Positions 1 to 8,603 of a DNA stretch of 64,000 nt are shown here, in pieces. Numbering within the stretch: position 1 is the first letter of the stretch; every line of letters starts with the position of its first letter. Where the stretch lies: assembly GCA_030067835.1 (NCBI GenBank), contig CP092441.1, forward strand, positions 1,922,001 through 1,986,000, written 5' to 3'. The notes below the pieces were generated by a model. That model saw only the letters and a program-made list of their open reading frames with translations. It was not told where the DNA came from and searched no databases. A program made the position numbers and the translations under genes. This DNA is from Chakrabartyella piscis (GTDB lineage: Bacteria; Bacillota; Clostridia; Lachnospirales; Anaerotignaceae).

Positions 1-164
1 GAAAGTTGCTCCAACAACACCAATTCTTCATCTGGTTTCAGTGGTGGTGGAAATACATCACTACCGCCTATGTAATAAACACCCGCTTCTTTCTTTTGCC
101 ATTTTTTGAAAAACCATTCCATTCGATATTTCATCAAAAACCAATAGTATTGCAATTGTTTCAT
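1..164 (-). CDS. sigE: RNA polymerase sporulation sigma factor SigE, N-terminal part (cut by window edge)
   Basis: Translating the minus strand from the ATG at 164 gives about 54 residues starting MKQLQYYWFLMKYRMEWFF and continuing through VYYIGGSDVFPPPL and DEELVLLEQL. This matches the pro-sequence and start of the mature mother-cell sigma factor SigE (YYIGGSEALPPPL and DEEQVLL in Bacillus subtilis, from memory). The N-terminal pro-peptide is the part removed by SpoIIGA, whose gene lies immediately upstream. The ATG overlaps the spoIIGA stop codon (ATGA), so the two are translationally coupled. The rest of the gene lies outside the window. Confidence 0.9.
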   Translation of the reverse strand, partial: MKQLQYYWFLMKYRMEWFFKKWQKKEAGVYYIGGSDVFPPPLKPDEELVLLEQL

Positions 165-1051
165 ACTGCTACCTCCTCCAATAAACAAGATGGAATCAAC
201 CCTTCATATCCACCAGAAAATCCATCTTCACCAATGCCTATGTATAAATTTGTAAACTCCCATTTGTTTGTATCTGTGATGATTTTGCAATGCTCCACAT
301 AAAACCCATATAAAACTCCACTGGTATTGCCTAGACTGTCGTAGAACAGGGGTTCAATTCCCCTCATCTCCTTTTGTAGCAGACTGGGTTCAAATTCTTG
401 CTTCTCCTTTCGTCCCAAAAGAAACTGAATTTGCTGTTCTTCCAATAAGCATAACAGCCTTGGCAATTCCACAATCAAAACACCATGACCATCCTTCTGC
501 AATGTATTTCCAGTGTCTATCAAAGCCAAAAACTGTGTTTCTTTTCCATTTTTCTGTAACATTACATTGGCATATTGCTTGCGATGTGTAATGTGACTTT
601 GCAACCAATTTCCAGCTACACGCACACCCATATAACTGATGCAAACACTCCAGACCAGAAAATACCAAGGTGTCCAATTGGCAGATACCAACCAACCAGT
701 GGCAAATGCAAGTGGTCTTTGATAGAAGGTTAGAAATACTTGCACACAACCACAAAGAACAAAAGAAGATAGACAAAATGCCAACAGAAGATGCATCCAT
801 CTTTTCAGTGATTTTGGATGAAATATCCACCATATAACCAAAAGCATTACCAACCACAGTACAATGGAATTGTTGAAACCACCCATATATAGCACATGCA
901 TCATGTGACACAAGGACAGAATCATGCCACCAAGTATATATCTCCAAATGCCAAATGGATATCTTACAATTTTACCTGTCAGAAAGAGTATGGTTCCATC
1001 CATCATCCACTCCACAAGAAACAAAACATCTATGTATACAACTGCTCCCAT
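161..1051 (-). CDS. spoIIGA: Sporulation sigma-E factor processing peptidase SpoIIGA
   Basis: Membrane-embedded aspartic protease that activates pro-SigE in the mother cell during sporulation. The N-terminal half (about residues 1-150) has five hydrophobic segments. The C-terminal half has the catalytic ALIDTGNTL motif (aspartic protease DTGN). I place the start at the ATG at 1051 (MGAVVYIDVLFLVEWMMDG) because GGAGGT lies six bases upstream and family members begin this way. The longer reading frame to 1177 adds an unlikely extra hydrophobic leader. Length is about 296 residues, normal for the family. It overlaps sigE by four bases in the classical spoIIGA-sigE order. Confidence 0.93.
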   Translation of the reverse strand: MGAVVYIDVLFLVEWMMDGTILFLTGKIVRYPFGIWRYILGGMILSLCHMMHVLYMGGFNNSIVLWLVMLLVIWWIFHPKSLKRWMHLLLAFCLSSFVLCGCVQVFLTFYQRPLAFATGWLVSANWTPWYFLVWSVCISYMGVRVAGNWLQSHITHRKQYANVMLQKNGKETQFLALIDTGNTLQKDGHGVLIVELPRLLCLLEEQQIQFLLGRKEKQEFEPSLLQKEMRGIEPLFYDSLGNTSGVLYGFYVEHCKIITDTNKWEFTNLYIGIGEDGFSGGYEGLIPSCLLEEVAV

Positions 1052-1230
1052 CTTGTACCTCCTACTGCTTTTATTATAGAAATAATTCCACGCAAAACTT
1101 GTCGAAAACAGAAGGGATATCCTATAAAAGGCAATACAAATTATGACAAAAAAATATTGCAACGCATAAATTTTCATGTTATTATGTACGGTACACTATC
1201 GTTGCACTAATATTGAGAAAGCGGTATTTT

Positions 1231-2607
1231 ATGAAAAAAACAGTTGATTTACTAAATGGAAATATTGCAGGAAGTTTGGCAAAACTCGCTTTCCCATTGA
1301 TGGGGATGAGTTTGTTCCAAATGGCATATAATTTGACAGATATGTTTTGGATTTCCAGATTGGGTGCTGGTGCAGTTGCATCCATTGGGACAGGTGGTTT
1401 GTTGATTTGGCTCAGTCAAGGTATACACAACCTCTCTTTGTTGGGTGGTCAAGTATACACTGCCCAAAATTTAGGTGCACAGGATAAGGATATGGCTCGC
1501 ACCTTTGCCCATGCTGCTATGTGGCTTTCTACTTTGATTTCTCTTATTTTGGGTGCATTATTCTGTTTTGGCAGAACACCCATCACTGCTTTTTTTAATT
1601 TGAATGACCCAGAAGTCATCCGCAATTCGGAAATTTATTTGGCAATTACAGGCGGGTTGATTTTCTTTATGCTATTATCGAAACTTTTGACCTCTTTGAT
1701 CACTGCAACTGGCGATAGCAAAACACCATTCATTGCCACAACCATTGGTCTTTTGTTCAATATGTTCCTAGATCCTGCTTTGATTTTTGGTTGGTTTGGG
1801 TTGCCTGCATTGGGTGTTGCTGGTGCCGCCATTGCTACCGTATTCTCACAGGTAATTGTGTTTACAGTTTTGGTACATCATGCAATTCATGACCCTTATG
1901 TATTCTCCAAAATCAAACTTTGGGTCAAACCAGATATGACAGCTTGCAAAGAAATTTTGAAACTCGGTGCACCTTTGGCATTCCAAACTTCATTACTCCC
2001 TTTGATTTCCATGTATATTTCCAGAATTGTTGCTGGATTTGGTGACAACGCTGTGGCAGTTCAAAGAATTGGTTCCCAAGTGGAATCTTTATCTTGGATG
2101 GCAACAGATGGTTTTGCTGTTGCAGTCAGCAATTTCATTGCACAAAATTATGGAGCAAACAATCTTCCACGTGCCAAAAAAGGATTTTTCTCTGCCTTTT
2201 GTATGCTTTCTATCTACGGTTGTTGTGTCACCTTGTTGTTGGTCTTCTGTGGTGGTGCTCTTTTCTCCATCTTTTTAGATTCCCCCGATGTATTGCCTAT
2301 GGGGATTGATTATTTGCGTATACTGGGCTTTTCCCAATTGTTTTTGTGTTTGGAAATATTGGCAAGCAATAGTTTGAGTGCATTTGGTCAATCCAAATTG
2401 CCCGCTGTTATTGCAACAGTCTTTTCTTTGTTGCGTTTGCCCTTGGTTTTGTGGTTGCACACCACATCTTTGGGACTCAATGGTATTTGGTGGGGTGTTT
2501 CCATCACAACCATTTGCAAAGGTGTCATCCTATTCATTTCTATTTTGATTTTTATGAAGTTCTTCTTGAAACCAATTCAAAAGACAGAATCTGGTTTACA
2601 AAAATAA
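1231..2607 (+). CDS. MATE family multidrug/organic cation exporter
   Basis: About 458 residues with the twelve-helix pattern of the MATE (NorM/DinF/MepA-like) transporters, which use proton or sodium gradients to expel drugs or metabolites. Visible family signatures are the N-terminal GSLAKLAFPLMGMSLFQMAY and DMFWISRLGAGAVASIG, and the duplicated half starting near LGAPLAFQTSLLPL. I chose the ATG at 1231 (MKKTVDLLNG) over the TTG at 1213 because family members start this way, although the ribosome site is weak (GAGAAAG). The gene is divergent from spoIIGA and stands alone, followed by a bidirectional terminator. Substrate is unknown. Confidence 0.9.
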   Translation: MKKTVDLLNGNIAGSLAKLAFPLMGMSLFQMAYNLTDMFWISRLGAGAVASIGTGGLLIWLSQGIHNLSLLGGQVYTAQNLGAQDKDMARTFAHAAMWLSTLISLILGALFCFGRTPITAFFNLNDPEVIRNSEIYLAITGGLIFFMLLSKLLTSLITATGDSKTPFIATTIGLLFNMFLDPALIFGWFGLPALGVAGAAIATVFSQVIVFTVLVHHAIHDPYVFSKIKLWVKPDMTACKEILKLGAPLAFQTSLLPLISMYISRIVAGFGDNAVAVQRIGSQVESLSWMATDGFAVAVSNFIAQNYGANNLPRAKKGFFSAFCMLSIYGCCVTLLLVFCGGALFSIFLDSPDVLPMGIDYLRILGFSQLFLCLEILASNSLSAFGQSKLPAVIATVFSLLRLPLVLWLHTTSLGLNGIWWGVSITTICKGVILFISILIFMKFFLKPIQKTESGLQK

Positions 2608-2611
2608 TCAT

Positions 2612-2640
2612 TTACGGGTGACGAAACATCACCCCTACAA
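2612..2640. repeat. Short palindromic repeat, family 1 (CCCTACA-tailed)
   Basis: A GGGTGA...TCACCC hairpin ending in CCCCTACAA. It belongs to the same family as copies near 21.4, 23.4-23.6, 26.1 and 28.5-28.8 kb: different stems, same flank. Confidence 0.7.
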
Positions 2641-2676
2641 TGCTAAATTTGATAATAAACAATCGTCTTTATACAC

Positions 2677-2722
2677 AAAAGGAGTATCTACCATTCGCTT
2701 GGTAAATACTCCTTCTTTTTAT
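2677..2722. terminator. Bidirectional intrinsic terminator between the MATE gene and nifU
   Basis: Near-perfect hairpin of AAGGAGTATCTACCA with TTGGTAAATACTCCTT around a five-base loop. It is followed by CTTTTT on the plus strand and preceded by AAAA (T-run on the minus strand). It serves two convergent genes. Confidence 0.85.
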
Positions 2723-2734
2723 ATTTTGATTCTA

Positions 2735-3169
2735 TTATTCTTCTTCGTGATCGTGGTGTCCAATGTCAGACTTTGGTTCTTCCAAGCCTGCAATTTCCAA
2801 GTTATTTTTTTGTGCATAATCCCAAAGTGCAGAATGCAATGCTTCTTCTGCCAAACAAGAACAATGTACTTTCACAGGTGGCAAACCATCCAACGCTTCC
2901 ATAACCGCTTTGTTGGTTACATCCAATGCTTCTTCCACTGTTTTGCCTTTTACAAGCTCAGTTGCCATAGAGCTGGTTGCAACTGCTGCTCCACAACCAA
3001 AGGTTTTGAATTTTGCATCCAAAATCACATTGTCTTCAATTTTCAAATATACTTTCATGATATCGCCACATTTGACATTGCCAACCAAGCCAACGCCACT
3101 GGCATCTTCCATTTCACCTACGTTTCTTGGATTCATGAAATGATCCATTACTTTTTCGCTATAATCCAT
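2735..3169 (-). CDS. nifU: NifU/IscU-type iron-sulfur cluster assembly scaffold
   Basis: 144 residues matching the IscU-fold scaffold on which [2Fe-2S] clusters are built before transfer to apo-proteins. The three ligand cysteines are visible: NVKCGD, TFGCGAA and VHCSCLAEEA. The N-terminal MDYSEKVMDHFMNPRNVGEM is the standard clostridial NifU start. The C-terminus has an unusual HHDHEEE tail that could bind metal (inference). It lies 60 bases downstream of the cysteine desulfurase gene on the same strand, its sulfur donor. Confidence 0.93.
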   Translation of the reverse strand: MDYSEKVMDHFMNPRNVGEMEDASGVGLVGNVKCGDIMKVYLKIEDNVILDAKFKTFGCGAAVATSSMATELVKGKTVEEALDVTNKAVMEALDGLPPVKVHCSCLAEEALHSALWDYAQKNNLEIAGLEEPKSDIGHHDHEEE

Positions 3170-3229
3170 TGTATTTCCTCCTGCATTTTATCTATATCCC
3201 AACACACTGGTGTCTGTAATTTATAAATC

Positions 3230-4408
3230 TTATTTGTTTTTCATTGCTTCTTCGTAAAGTGGTGACATTTCTCGAAGTCTTTGTACGATTTGTGGTAGTT
3301 TTTCCAAAACAAAATCCACATCCGCTTCTGTATTGACACGATCCAAACTCAAACGCAAAGAACCATGTGCAATGTCATGTTTCAAACCAATTGCCATCAA
3401 TACATGAGATGGATCTAAGGAACCTGAAGTACAAGCAGAACCACTAGAAGCAGCAATTCCAAATGCATCCAAAAGCAACAACATACCCTCTCCTTCAATA
3501 TAATGGAAGGCAATGTTACAGTTGCCTGGAAGTCTATCTGTTGGATGACCATTGAGTTTACAATCTGGAATTTGTTCCATAATGCCAGAAATCAATTTGT
3601 CACGAAGGGTTGTCAAACGTTTGGTTTCCACATCCATTTCTGCAACAGCCATTTCCACTGCTTTGCCCAAAGCCACAATACTTGCAATATTTTCTGTACC
3701 TGCTCTTTTTTTCTTTTCTTGGGAACCACCAAAAATCAATGGTGTAGAACGCACTGTTTTACGAATATACAAAGCACCAATTCCCTTTGGAGCACCCAAT
3801 TTATGTCCACTCATAGAAAGCATGTCGATGTTCATTTCATCCACATGGATGGGAACATGTCCAACAGCTTGCACTGCATCTGTATGGAAAATGATTCCTT
3901 TTTCTTTTGCAAATGCACCAATTTCTTTGATGGGCTCAATGGTTCCAATTTCATTATTGGCAAACATAACAGAAATCAAGATGGTATCTGGACATACTGC
4001 ATTTTCCAAGTCTGACATGGAGATTTTACCCTCTGCATCCACTGGCAAATATGTGATACGATATCCATTTTTCTCCAAATATTCACAAGTATGCAAAATT
4101 GCATGATGCTCAATTTGTGTGGTGATGATGTGTTTTCCTTTGGTTGCATACGCTTCTGCAATACCACGCAAAGCCATATTATCGCTTTCGGAGCCACCGC
4201 CTGTAAAATAGATTTCAGCTGCTGTTGCACCAATTCCTTCTGCCACTTGGTTTCTAGCATTTTCCATTGCTTTTTTGCTTTCTTTTGCGATAGAATAAAT
4301 ACTAGACGCATTTCCATAGAATTCTGTAAAATAAGGGAGCATTGTTTCCAAAACTTCTGGTCTAACAGGTGTTGTTGCTGCATTATCCATATATATTTTT
4401 GTTGCCAT
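3230..4408 (-). CDS. nifS: Cysteine desulfurase, NifS/IscS type
   Basis: 392 residues. PLP enzyme that removes sulfur from cysteine and passes a persulfide to the scaffold encoded next door. Visible: N-terminal MATKIYMDNAATTPVRPEV, the cofactor-binding lysine in SGHKLGAPKG (about residue 204), and the catalytic loop cysteine in SSGSACTSGS (about residue 326). Together with nifU it forms a minimal two-gene assembly unit, without an iscR or hscAB neighbour. A good sigma-A promoter lies 60-90 bases upstream. Confidence 0.95.
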   Translation of the reverse strand: MATKIYMDNAATTPVRPEVLETMLPYFTEFYGNASSIYSIAKESKKAMENARNQVAEGIGATAAEIYFTGGGSESDNMALRGIAEAYATKGKHIITTQIEHHAILHTCEYLEKNGYRITYLPVDAEGKISMSDLENAVCPDTILISVMFANNEIGTIEPIKEIGAFAKEKGIIFHTDAVQAVGHVPIHVDEMNIDMLSMSGHKLGAPKGIGALYIRKTVRSTPLIFGGSQEKKKRAGTENIASIVALGKAVEMAVAEMDVETKRLTTLRDKLISGIMEQIPDCKLNGHPTDRLPGNCNIAFHYIEGEGMLLLLDAFGIAASSGSACTSGSLDPSHVLMAIGLKHDIAHGSLRLSLDRVNTEADVDFVLEKLPQIVQRLREMSPLYEEAMKNK

Positions 4409-4468
4409 ATCGTTTCCTTCTTTCTTATGATATATAACATAGTATTCTAATATGTTTTTCTTGTTCTA

Positions 4469-4497
4469 AAGATACCACCTTTTCTGACATATGTCAA
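4469..4497 (-). promoter_or_regulatory. Sigma-A promoter of nifS-nifU with overlapping palindrome
   Basis: Minus strand TTGACA, 17-base spacer, TATCTT. The -35 box lies inside the perfect palindrome TGACATATGTCA (4486-4497). A half-copy, ACTTATGTCA, lies just beyond. This suggests a repressor or activator site, but the factor is unknown. Confidence 0.65.
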
Positions 4498-4588
4498 TAG
4501 CTTGTCTGCATCTTTTCGACTTATGTCAAAAATATATTCCACACTCTGTGGATTAAATTTTTATTTTTCTCAATTTCGTGCAATTCGC

Positions 4589-4617
4589 TTTTCATAACGC
4601 TTTTTTACATCTATAAT
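4589..4617 (+). promoter_or_regulatory. Promoter of the small XRE regulator
   Basis: TTTTCA, 17-base spacer, TATAAT, about 43 bases upstream of the start codon. The -10 matches the consensus fully; the -35 matches four of six. Confidence 0.55.
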
Positions 4618-4659
4618 CGTCATAAATGTTAAAATTTCGAATATCAAAGGAGTGGTTCT

Positions 4660-5067
4660 ATGACGTTTCCAGAAAGACTGAAGGAGTTGCGTAAAGAAAA
4701 GAATATGACCCAAAAAAAACTAGCAGAACTACTTTCTTATGGTTCTTCTGCCATTTCCAATTATGAAAAAGACAACACCAAGCCATCTATTGATGATGTC
4801 ATCAAAATCTCTAAAATCTTTGATGTTTCCTTGGACTATTTGCTATGTGTTGTAGATATACGTACACCTGCAATCAAATTTATGGATGCAGAAACCTCAG
4901 AATATATGGAACTACTCAATACATTGAATGCTGATCAAAAAAAAGAAGCACTTCTCATGTTACAATGGGTGTCCACAAAAGAAACCCCTTCCTCGTATGG
5001 CAATAAAAAACCAGCCAGTTCTCTTTTGCGAGTTGCACAAGATAAAACAGATTATAAAACCGAATAA
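4660..5067 (+). CDS. XRE-family helix-turn-helix transcriptional regulator
   Basis: 135 residues. Residues 5-62 form a Cro/CI-type helix-turn-helix (RLKELRKEKNMTQKKLAELL, then SAISNYEKDNTKPSIDDVIKI and the FDVSLDYLL ending typical of HTH_3). The C-terminal 70 residues resemble no catalytic domain I recognise. An AAAGGAG ribosome site precedes the ATG. It stands alone between nifS (divergent) and the antiporter operon (convergent). Its target is unknown; the palindromes in the shared upstream region are candidates. Confidence 0.85.
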   Translation: MTFPERLKELRKEKNMTQKKLAELLSYGSSAISNYEKDNTKPSIDDVIKISKIFDVSLDYLLCVVDIRTPAIKFMDAETSEYMELLNTLNADQKKEALLMLQWVSTKETPSSYGNKKPASSLLRVAQDKTDYKTE

Positions 5068-5075
5068 AACACAAC

Positions 5076-5117
5076 AAACCCTTCTAAGATTTTCTATCCT
5101 AGGAGGGTTTTATTTTT
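5076..5117. terminator. Intrinsic terminator between the XRE gene and the antiporter operon
   Basis: AAACCCTTCTA pairs with TAGGAGGGTTT across a short loop, followed by TATTTTT on the plus strand. It can serve both convergent transcripts. Confidence 0.8.
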
Positions 5118-5138
5118 ATAAAGATTTCTTTAGCTGAT

Positions 5139-7091
5139 TTAGAACAAGATATACAACAATACAGCAGCAAGTCCCAAACCAACCATCATCAAACTTCTTG
5201 CAAAGTCTTCATGATATACCTTCTTAGGTGCTTCTGCATGGGTATACACAGAAAAATATTGATCTTCTCCTGGTATAAACTTTGCACCATCGCTATTGAA
5301 TACCAAAATACGAGAAATGGCAATGCAACCATCCACAAGATTCCCTGCCATACGTGCAAAAAAACCACCAATAAAAGGCAAAATTTGCAACAACGCAGGT
5401 CTATACACCTTATTTTCCAAACTCAACCATTCAGGCACCAAATTACAATAAATACGATTGCCATTTGCATCTGTTTGCATCAATACTTTGCGAATGAACA
5501 AACCATAGACCAAAGCACCCACTACAACTGAAATGACAGCACCTTTTAAATTGACCCAAGCAAAATAATGAACTGCATGATCTGGTGCATGTGCTCCCAT
5601 AAAATGATAGCTAAAATCTGCAATGACATCCATTGTTTGATGTGGGAATATACCCAAAATTGGCAAAATAAATGCGGGTATCCCCAAAGCAATCATAGAT
5701 GGTTTGCTGATATAGGATTTATGATGTACTTCTTTCGTTGCATATGGATTTTCTTCCATAAAAATTGCTACAAAAATCTTTGTCATATAGGCAACTGTCA
5801 AACCGCCTGAAAATAGGAATAGAACCTCTACTGTTTGCAAATACAATGCAGATTGTCCCACTTCTTCTAGCATCACAATGCCTTCTACAATGCTTTCATG
5901 AAGCAATGTTTTGCTGATGTACCCATTCCACAATGGAATCCCCATAATGCCCAAAGAACCCATCAAAAAGACTGCTTTCAAGAATGGTTTGTCTTTGCCC
6001 CATCCTCTGATATCATTCAAATCCAATTTATGTAAATTCATGTAAATTGCACCCGCTGACAAGAACAAAACCACCTTCAAAATAGAGTGATTTGCCACAT
6101 GTAAAATGGTACCACCTGCTGCCAAAGCATTATGAGAACCTAAGATTCCTTGCATGCCAATACCCACTACAATGAAGCCAATTTGGGACAATGACGAACA
6201 TGCCATAACTCGTTTCAAATTGATGGAAAACACTGCCAAAACAGCACCCAATACCATTGTAATGGTTCCCAATGTCAACATAAAGTAGCCCCATGTGCCA
6301 TCGTATAAAAACAGCTTTGTACTCAAAATCAATACACCAAAAATACCAGACTTGGTTAAGATACAAGAAAGCAATGCACTGGCTGGTGCTGGTGCCACTG
6401 GATGTGCTTCTGGCAACCAAATATGCAAAGGAAATAGACCCGCTTTGGCGCCAAAGCCAACCAGAATCAAAATGGCACAAGTATACATCCCTGATACATC
6501 TTCCTGTGCTGCAACAAAATCTGCCAATTCAGAAAATGCCAATGTTCCAGCCATATGATACATCCAAAACAGTCCCATCAATGTGACCAAACCGCCAAAA
6601 ATGGCAACTGTCAAATAGGTACCTGCTGCTTTAATGGCTTCTGTGGTTTCATCATGAATAACCAAAACAAAGGAAGTAAAGGACATCATTTCAAAGAATA
6701 CGAAGGTTGTGTAGAAATCTGCTGATAAGAACACACCCAAAGTTGCACCCAATGTCATCAGCAAAAAGAAATAATAGCGATTGCGATTGTGGTAATGTGC
6801 AAAGTATTCTTCTGAAAATACAGTTGTGGCAAACCATGCAAAAGCAGCCAAAATTGCCAAAACCACTTGCAAACCATCTGTTTCAAAATGAAGTCCCAAA
6901 CCACAAACGTTTTCCATCACAAAAGTAGCATCTGAGCCAATCAAAGAAAGACTACCAAAAAACACCACTGCTGTCACCAAACAAGCCCAGTGATTGCGCC
7001 ATGTTTTATTGACACGTCCAATTCCGTATCCAATGAAAGCACCTATCATAGGAAGAAAAATCAATATGGGGATTATATAATTTTGTTCCAT
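5139..7091 (-). CDS. Antiporter subunit of NuoL/MrpA/HyfB type (proton-conducting membrane protein)
   Basis: 650 residues, the last and largest gene of the Mrp-like operon. A polytopic membrane protein with the Proton_antipo_M core (about residues 110-400), including the conserved lysine and proline block GFGAKAGLFPLHIWLPEAHP and the histidine segment HVANHSILKVVLFL. These form the ion channel in complex I and Mrp subunits. The C-terminal 180 residues extend beyond a MrpD but lack the MbhD/MbhE/MrpB regions fused to classical MrpA. In this operon those regions are separate upstream genes. Expected role: proton or sodium translocation. Confidence 0.88.
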   Translation of the reverse strand: MEQNYIIPILIFLPMIGAFIGYGIGRVNKTWRNHWACLVTAVVFFGSLSLIGSDATFVMENVCGLGLHFETDGLQVVLAILAAFAWFATTVFSEEYFAHYHNRNRYYFFLLMTLGATLGVFLSADFYTTFVFFEMMSFTSFVLVIHDETTEAIKAAGTYLTVAIFGGLVTLMGLFWMYHMAGTLAFSELADFVAAQEDVSGMYTCAILILVGFGAKAGLFPLHIWLPEAHPVAPAPASALLSCILTKSGIFGVLILSTKLFLYDGTWGYFMLTLGTITMVLGAVLAVFSINLKRVMACSSLSQIGFIVVGIGMQGILGSHNALAAGGTILHVANHSILKVVLFLSAGAIYMNLHKLDLNDIRGWGKDKPFLKAVFLMGSLGIMGIPLWNGYISKTLLHESIVEGIVMLEEVGQSALYLQTVEVLFLFSGGLTVAYMTKIFVAIFMEENPYATKEVHHKSYISKPSMIALGIPAFILPILGIFPHQTMDVIADFSYHFMGAHAPDHAVHYFAWVNLKGAVISVVVGALVYGLFIRKVLMQTDANGNRIYCNLVPEWLSLENKVYRPALLQILPFIGGFFARMAGNLVDGCIAISRILVFNSDGAKFIPGEDQYFSVYTHAEAPKKVYHEDFARSLMMVGLGLAAVLLYILF

Positions 7092-7106
7092 AATGCATCT
7101 CCTCCT

Positions 7107-8585
7107 TTATACCTGTCCTGTGGATACCAATTGCAAAATCTCCAAAATGTGTTCTGGAAACAATCCAACCCAAAAAATCACAATACAAAGCACAACCAAA
7201 GGTATTGTCATATAGGGTGTTGCTTCTTTTACATGATGGTAATAGTCTGGTGCATACTCTATTTTTCTTGGGAAGTACAAACGTGCCACAATATAGCACA
7301 CATACAAAGCCGTTAAGGTTGCAGACAAAATCAATGCCACAATGCCAATGTAGGACACCACATTTCCAGATGCCACAGAAGCAGTTGCCAATGCCCATTT
7401 GCTATGGAACCCTGCCAATGGTGGTATTCCCACCAAGCTCAAACCCGCAAAGGTCAATGCAAAAGAAGTAATTGGCATCAATTTACCAAAACCTTCTATT
7501 TCATACAGATATTCTCTATGTGTATTGAACAAGAAGCTGCCCGCTGTAAAGAACAATGTGATTTTGATGACTGCATGGTAAATCATATGCAACAACGCTG
7601 CTGCCAAACCAGCCGGTGTCATCAACATAACACCAAACAAAATATAAGACAAATTGGAAATGGTGGAATAGGCAAATCGTCTTTTGATATGAGGTGTTCT
7701 GAGTGCAACCGTTGAACCAAAGACAATGGTAAATGCCACAAAAGCCAAAACCACATACTGCGCCCACGTTCCAATCAAAAGTTCTGTACCAAAACTATAA
7801 AATGTCAAACGAATGATTGCAAAAACCCCTGATTTTACAACTGCTACTGCATGTAACAATGCTGTGACTGGTGTTGGTGCTACAGAAGCTTGTGGCAACC
7901 AACGATAGAATGGAAATACTGCTGCTTTTACACCAAAACCAAAGAAAGCAACTACAAATACCATACGCAATGTTTCTTCTTGGTGCCTTAGTTCTGCCAG
8001 ATTCAATACGCCACCATAAACAAAATCCAAGGTATCACCAAAAGTATATACAAAGATAAACCCTACAAATGCAAGCGCTGCACCAAACATCATATAGAAT
8101 ATGTATACCTTTCCTGCGTGACGTGCTTTGCTATCCATGGAATGCATCACCAAAGGCAATGTTGCCAATGTCAAAAGTTCATAGAACAAATACATGGTTA
8201 AGAAATTTCCCGAAAAAGCAATCCCCAAAACCACACCATAGGTCATTGTGAAAAATGCAAAGAACCGATCTTCATTGCCTTCATGGGTCATATATTCAAA
8301 TGCATATATGACAGTTGGAATCCAAAGCAAAGAAACCATGGTTCCAAATACCATAGATAAGCCATCTATTTCAAAAGCTATGGAGAAATTCTCATTGAAG
8401 GAAAACACCTTTATGACATCTGGATGCACACCAAAAATTGCATACAATGCAAAGAGGGTATTCAAAAGAGTGATGCCAAAAATCCAACATTCTCTGGTTT
8501 TGCGATTTGGAAATTTCACACGCAACAAAATAAGTCCAGCAATGAGTGGAAATAAAATTGGTATAATAATTGCATAATGCACCAT
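7107..8585 (-). CDS. Antiporter subunit of NuoM/NuoN/MrpD type (third copy in the operon)
   Basis: 492 residues, about 14 transmembrane segments. Carries the proton-antiporter core with GFGVKAAVFPFYRWLPQASVAPTPVTALLH and HMIYHAVIKITLFFTAG (key Glu/Lys/His positions of the family). It starts 15 bases after the stop of the upstream copy's spacer region and ends 15 bases before the 650-residue subunit, so it is translationally close-packed. This copy has ASVAPTPVTALLHAVAVVKSG where the others have AHP, a mild divergence suggesting subunit specialisation (inference). Confidence 0.87.
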   Translation of the reverse strand: MVHYAIIIPILFPLIAGLILLRVKFPNRKTRECWIFGITLLNTLFALYAIFGVHPDVIKVFSFNENFSIAFEIDGLSMVFGTMVSLLWIPTVIYAFEYMTHEGNEDRFFAFFTMTYGVVLGIAFSGNFLTMYLFYELLTLATLPLVMHSMDSKARHAGKVYIFYMMFGAALAFVGFIFVYTFGDTLDFVYGGVLNLAELRHQEETLRMVFVVAFFGFGVKAAVFPFYRWLPQASVAPTPVTALLHAVAVVKSGVFAIIRLTFYSFGTELLIGTWAQYVVLAFVAFTIVFGSTVALRTPHIKRRFAYSTISNLSYILFGVMLMTPAGLAAALLHMIYHAVIKITLFFTAGSFLFNTHREYLYEIEGFGKLMPITSFALTFAGLSLVGIPPLAGFHSKWALATASVASGNVVSYIGIVALILSATLTALYVCYIVARLYFPRKIEYAPDYYHHVKEATPYMTIPLVVLCIVIFWVGLFPEHILEILQLVSTGQV

Positions 8586-8603
8586 TTTTGGAAACTCCTC
8601 TCT

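Noticed and set aside
2618..3226. 202-codon frame on the plus strand over nifU
   Set aside because: Antisense shadow; its Cys/His/Phe-rich translation is the usual result of reading native genes backwards.
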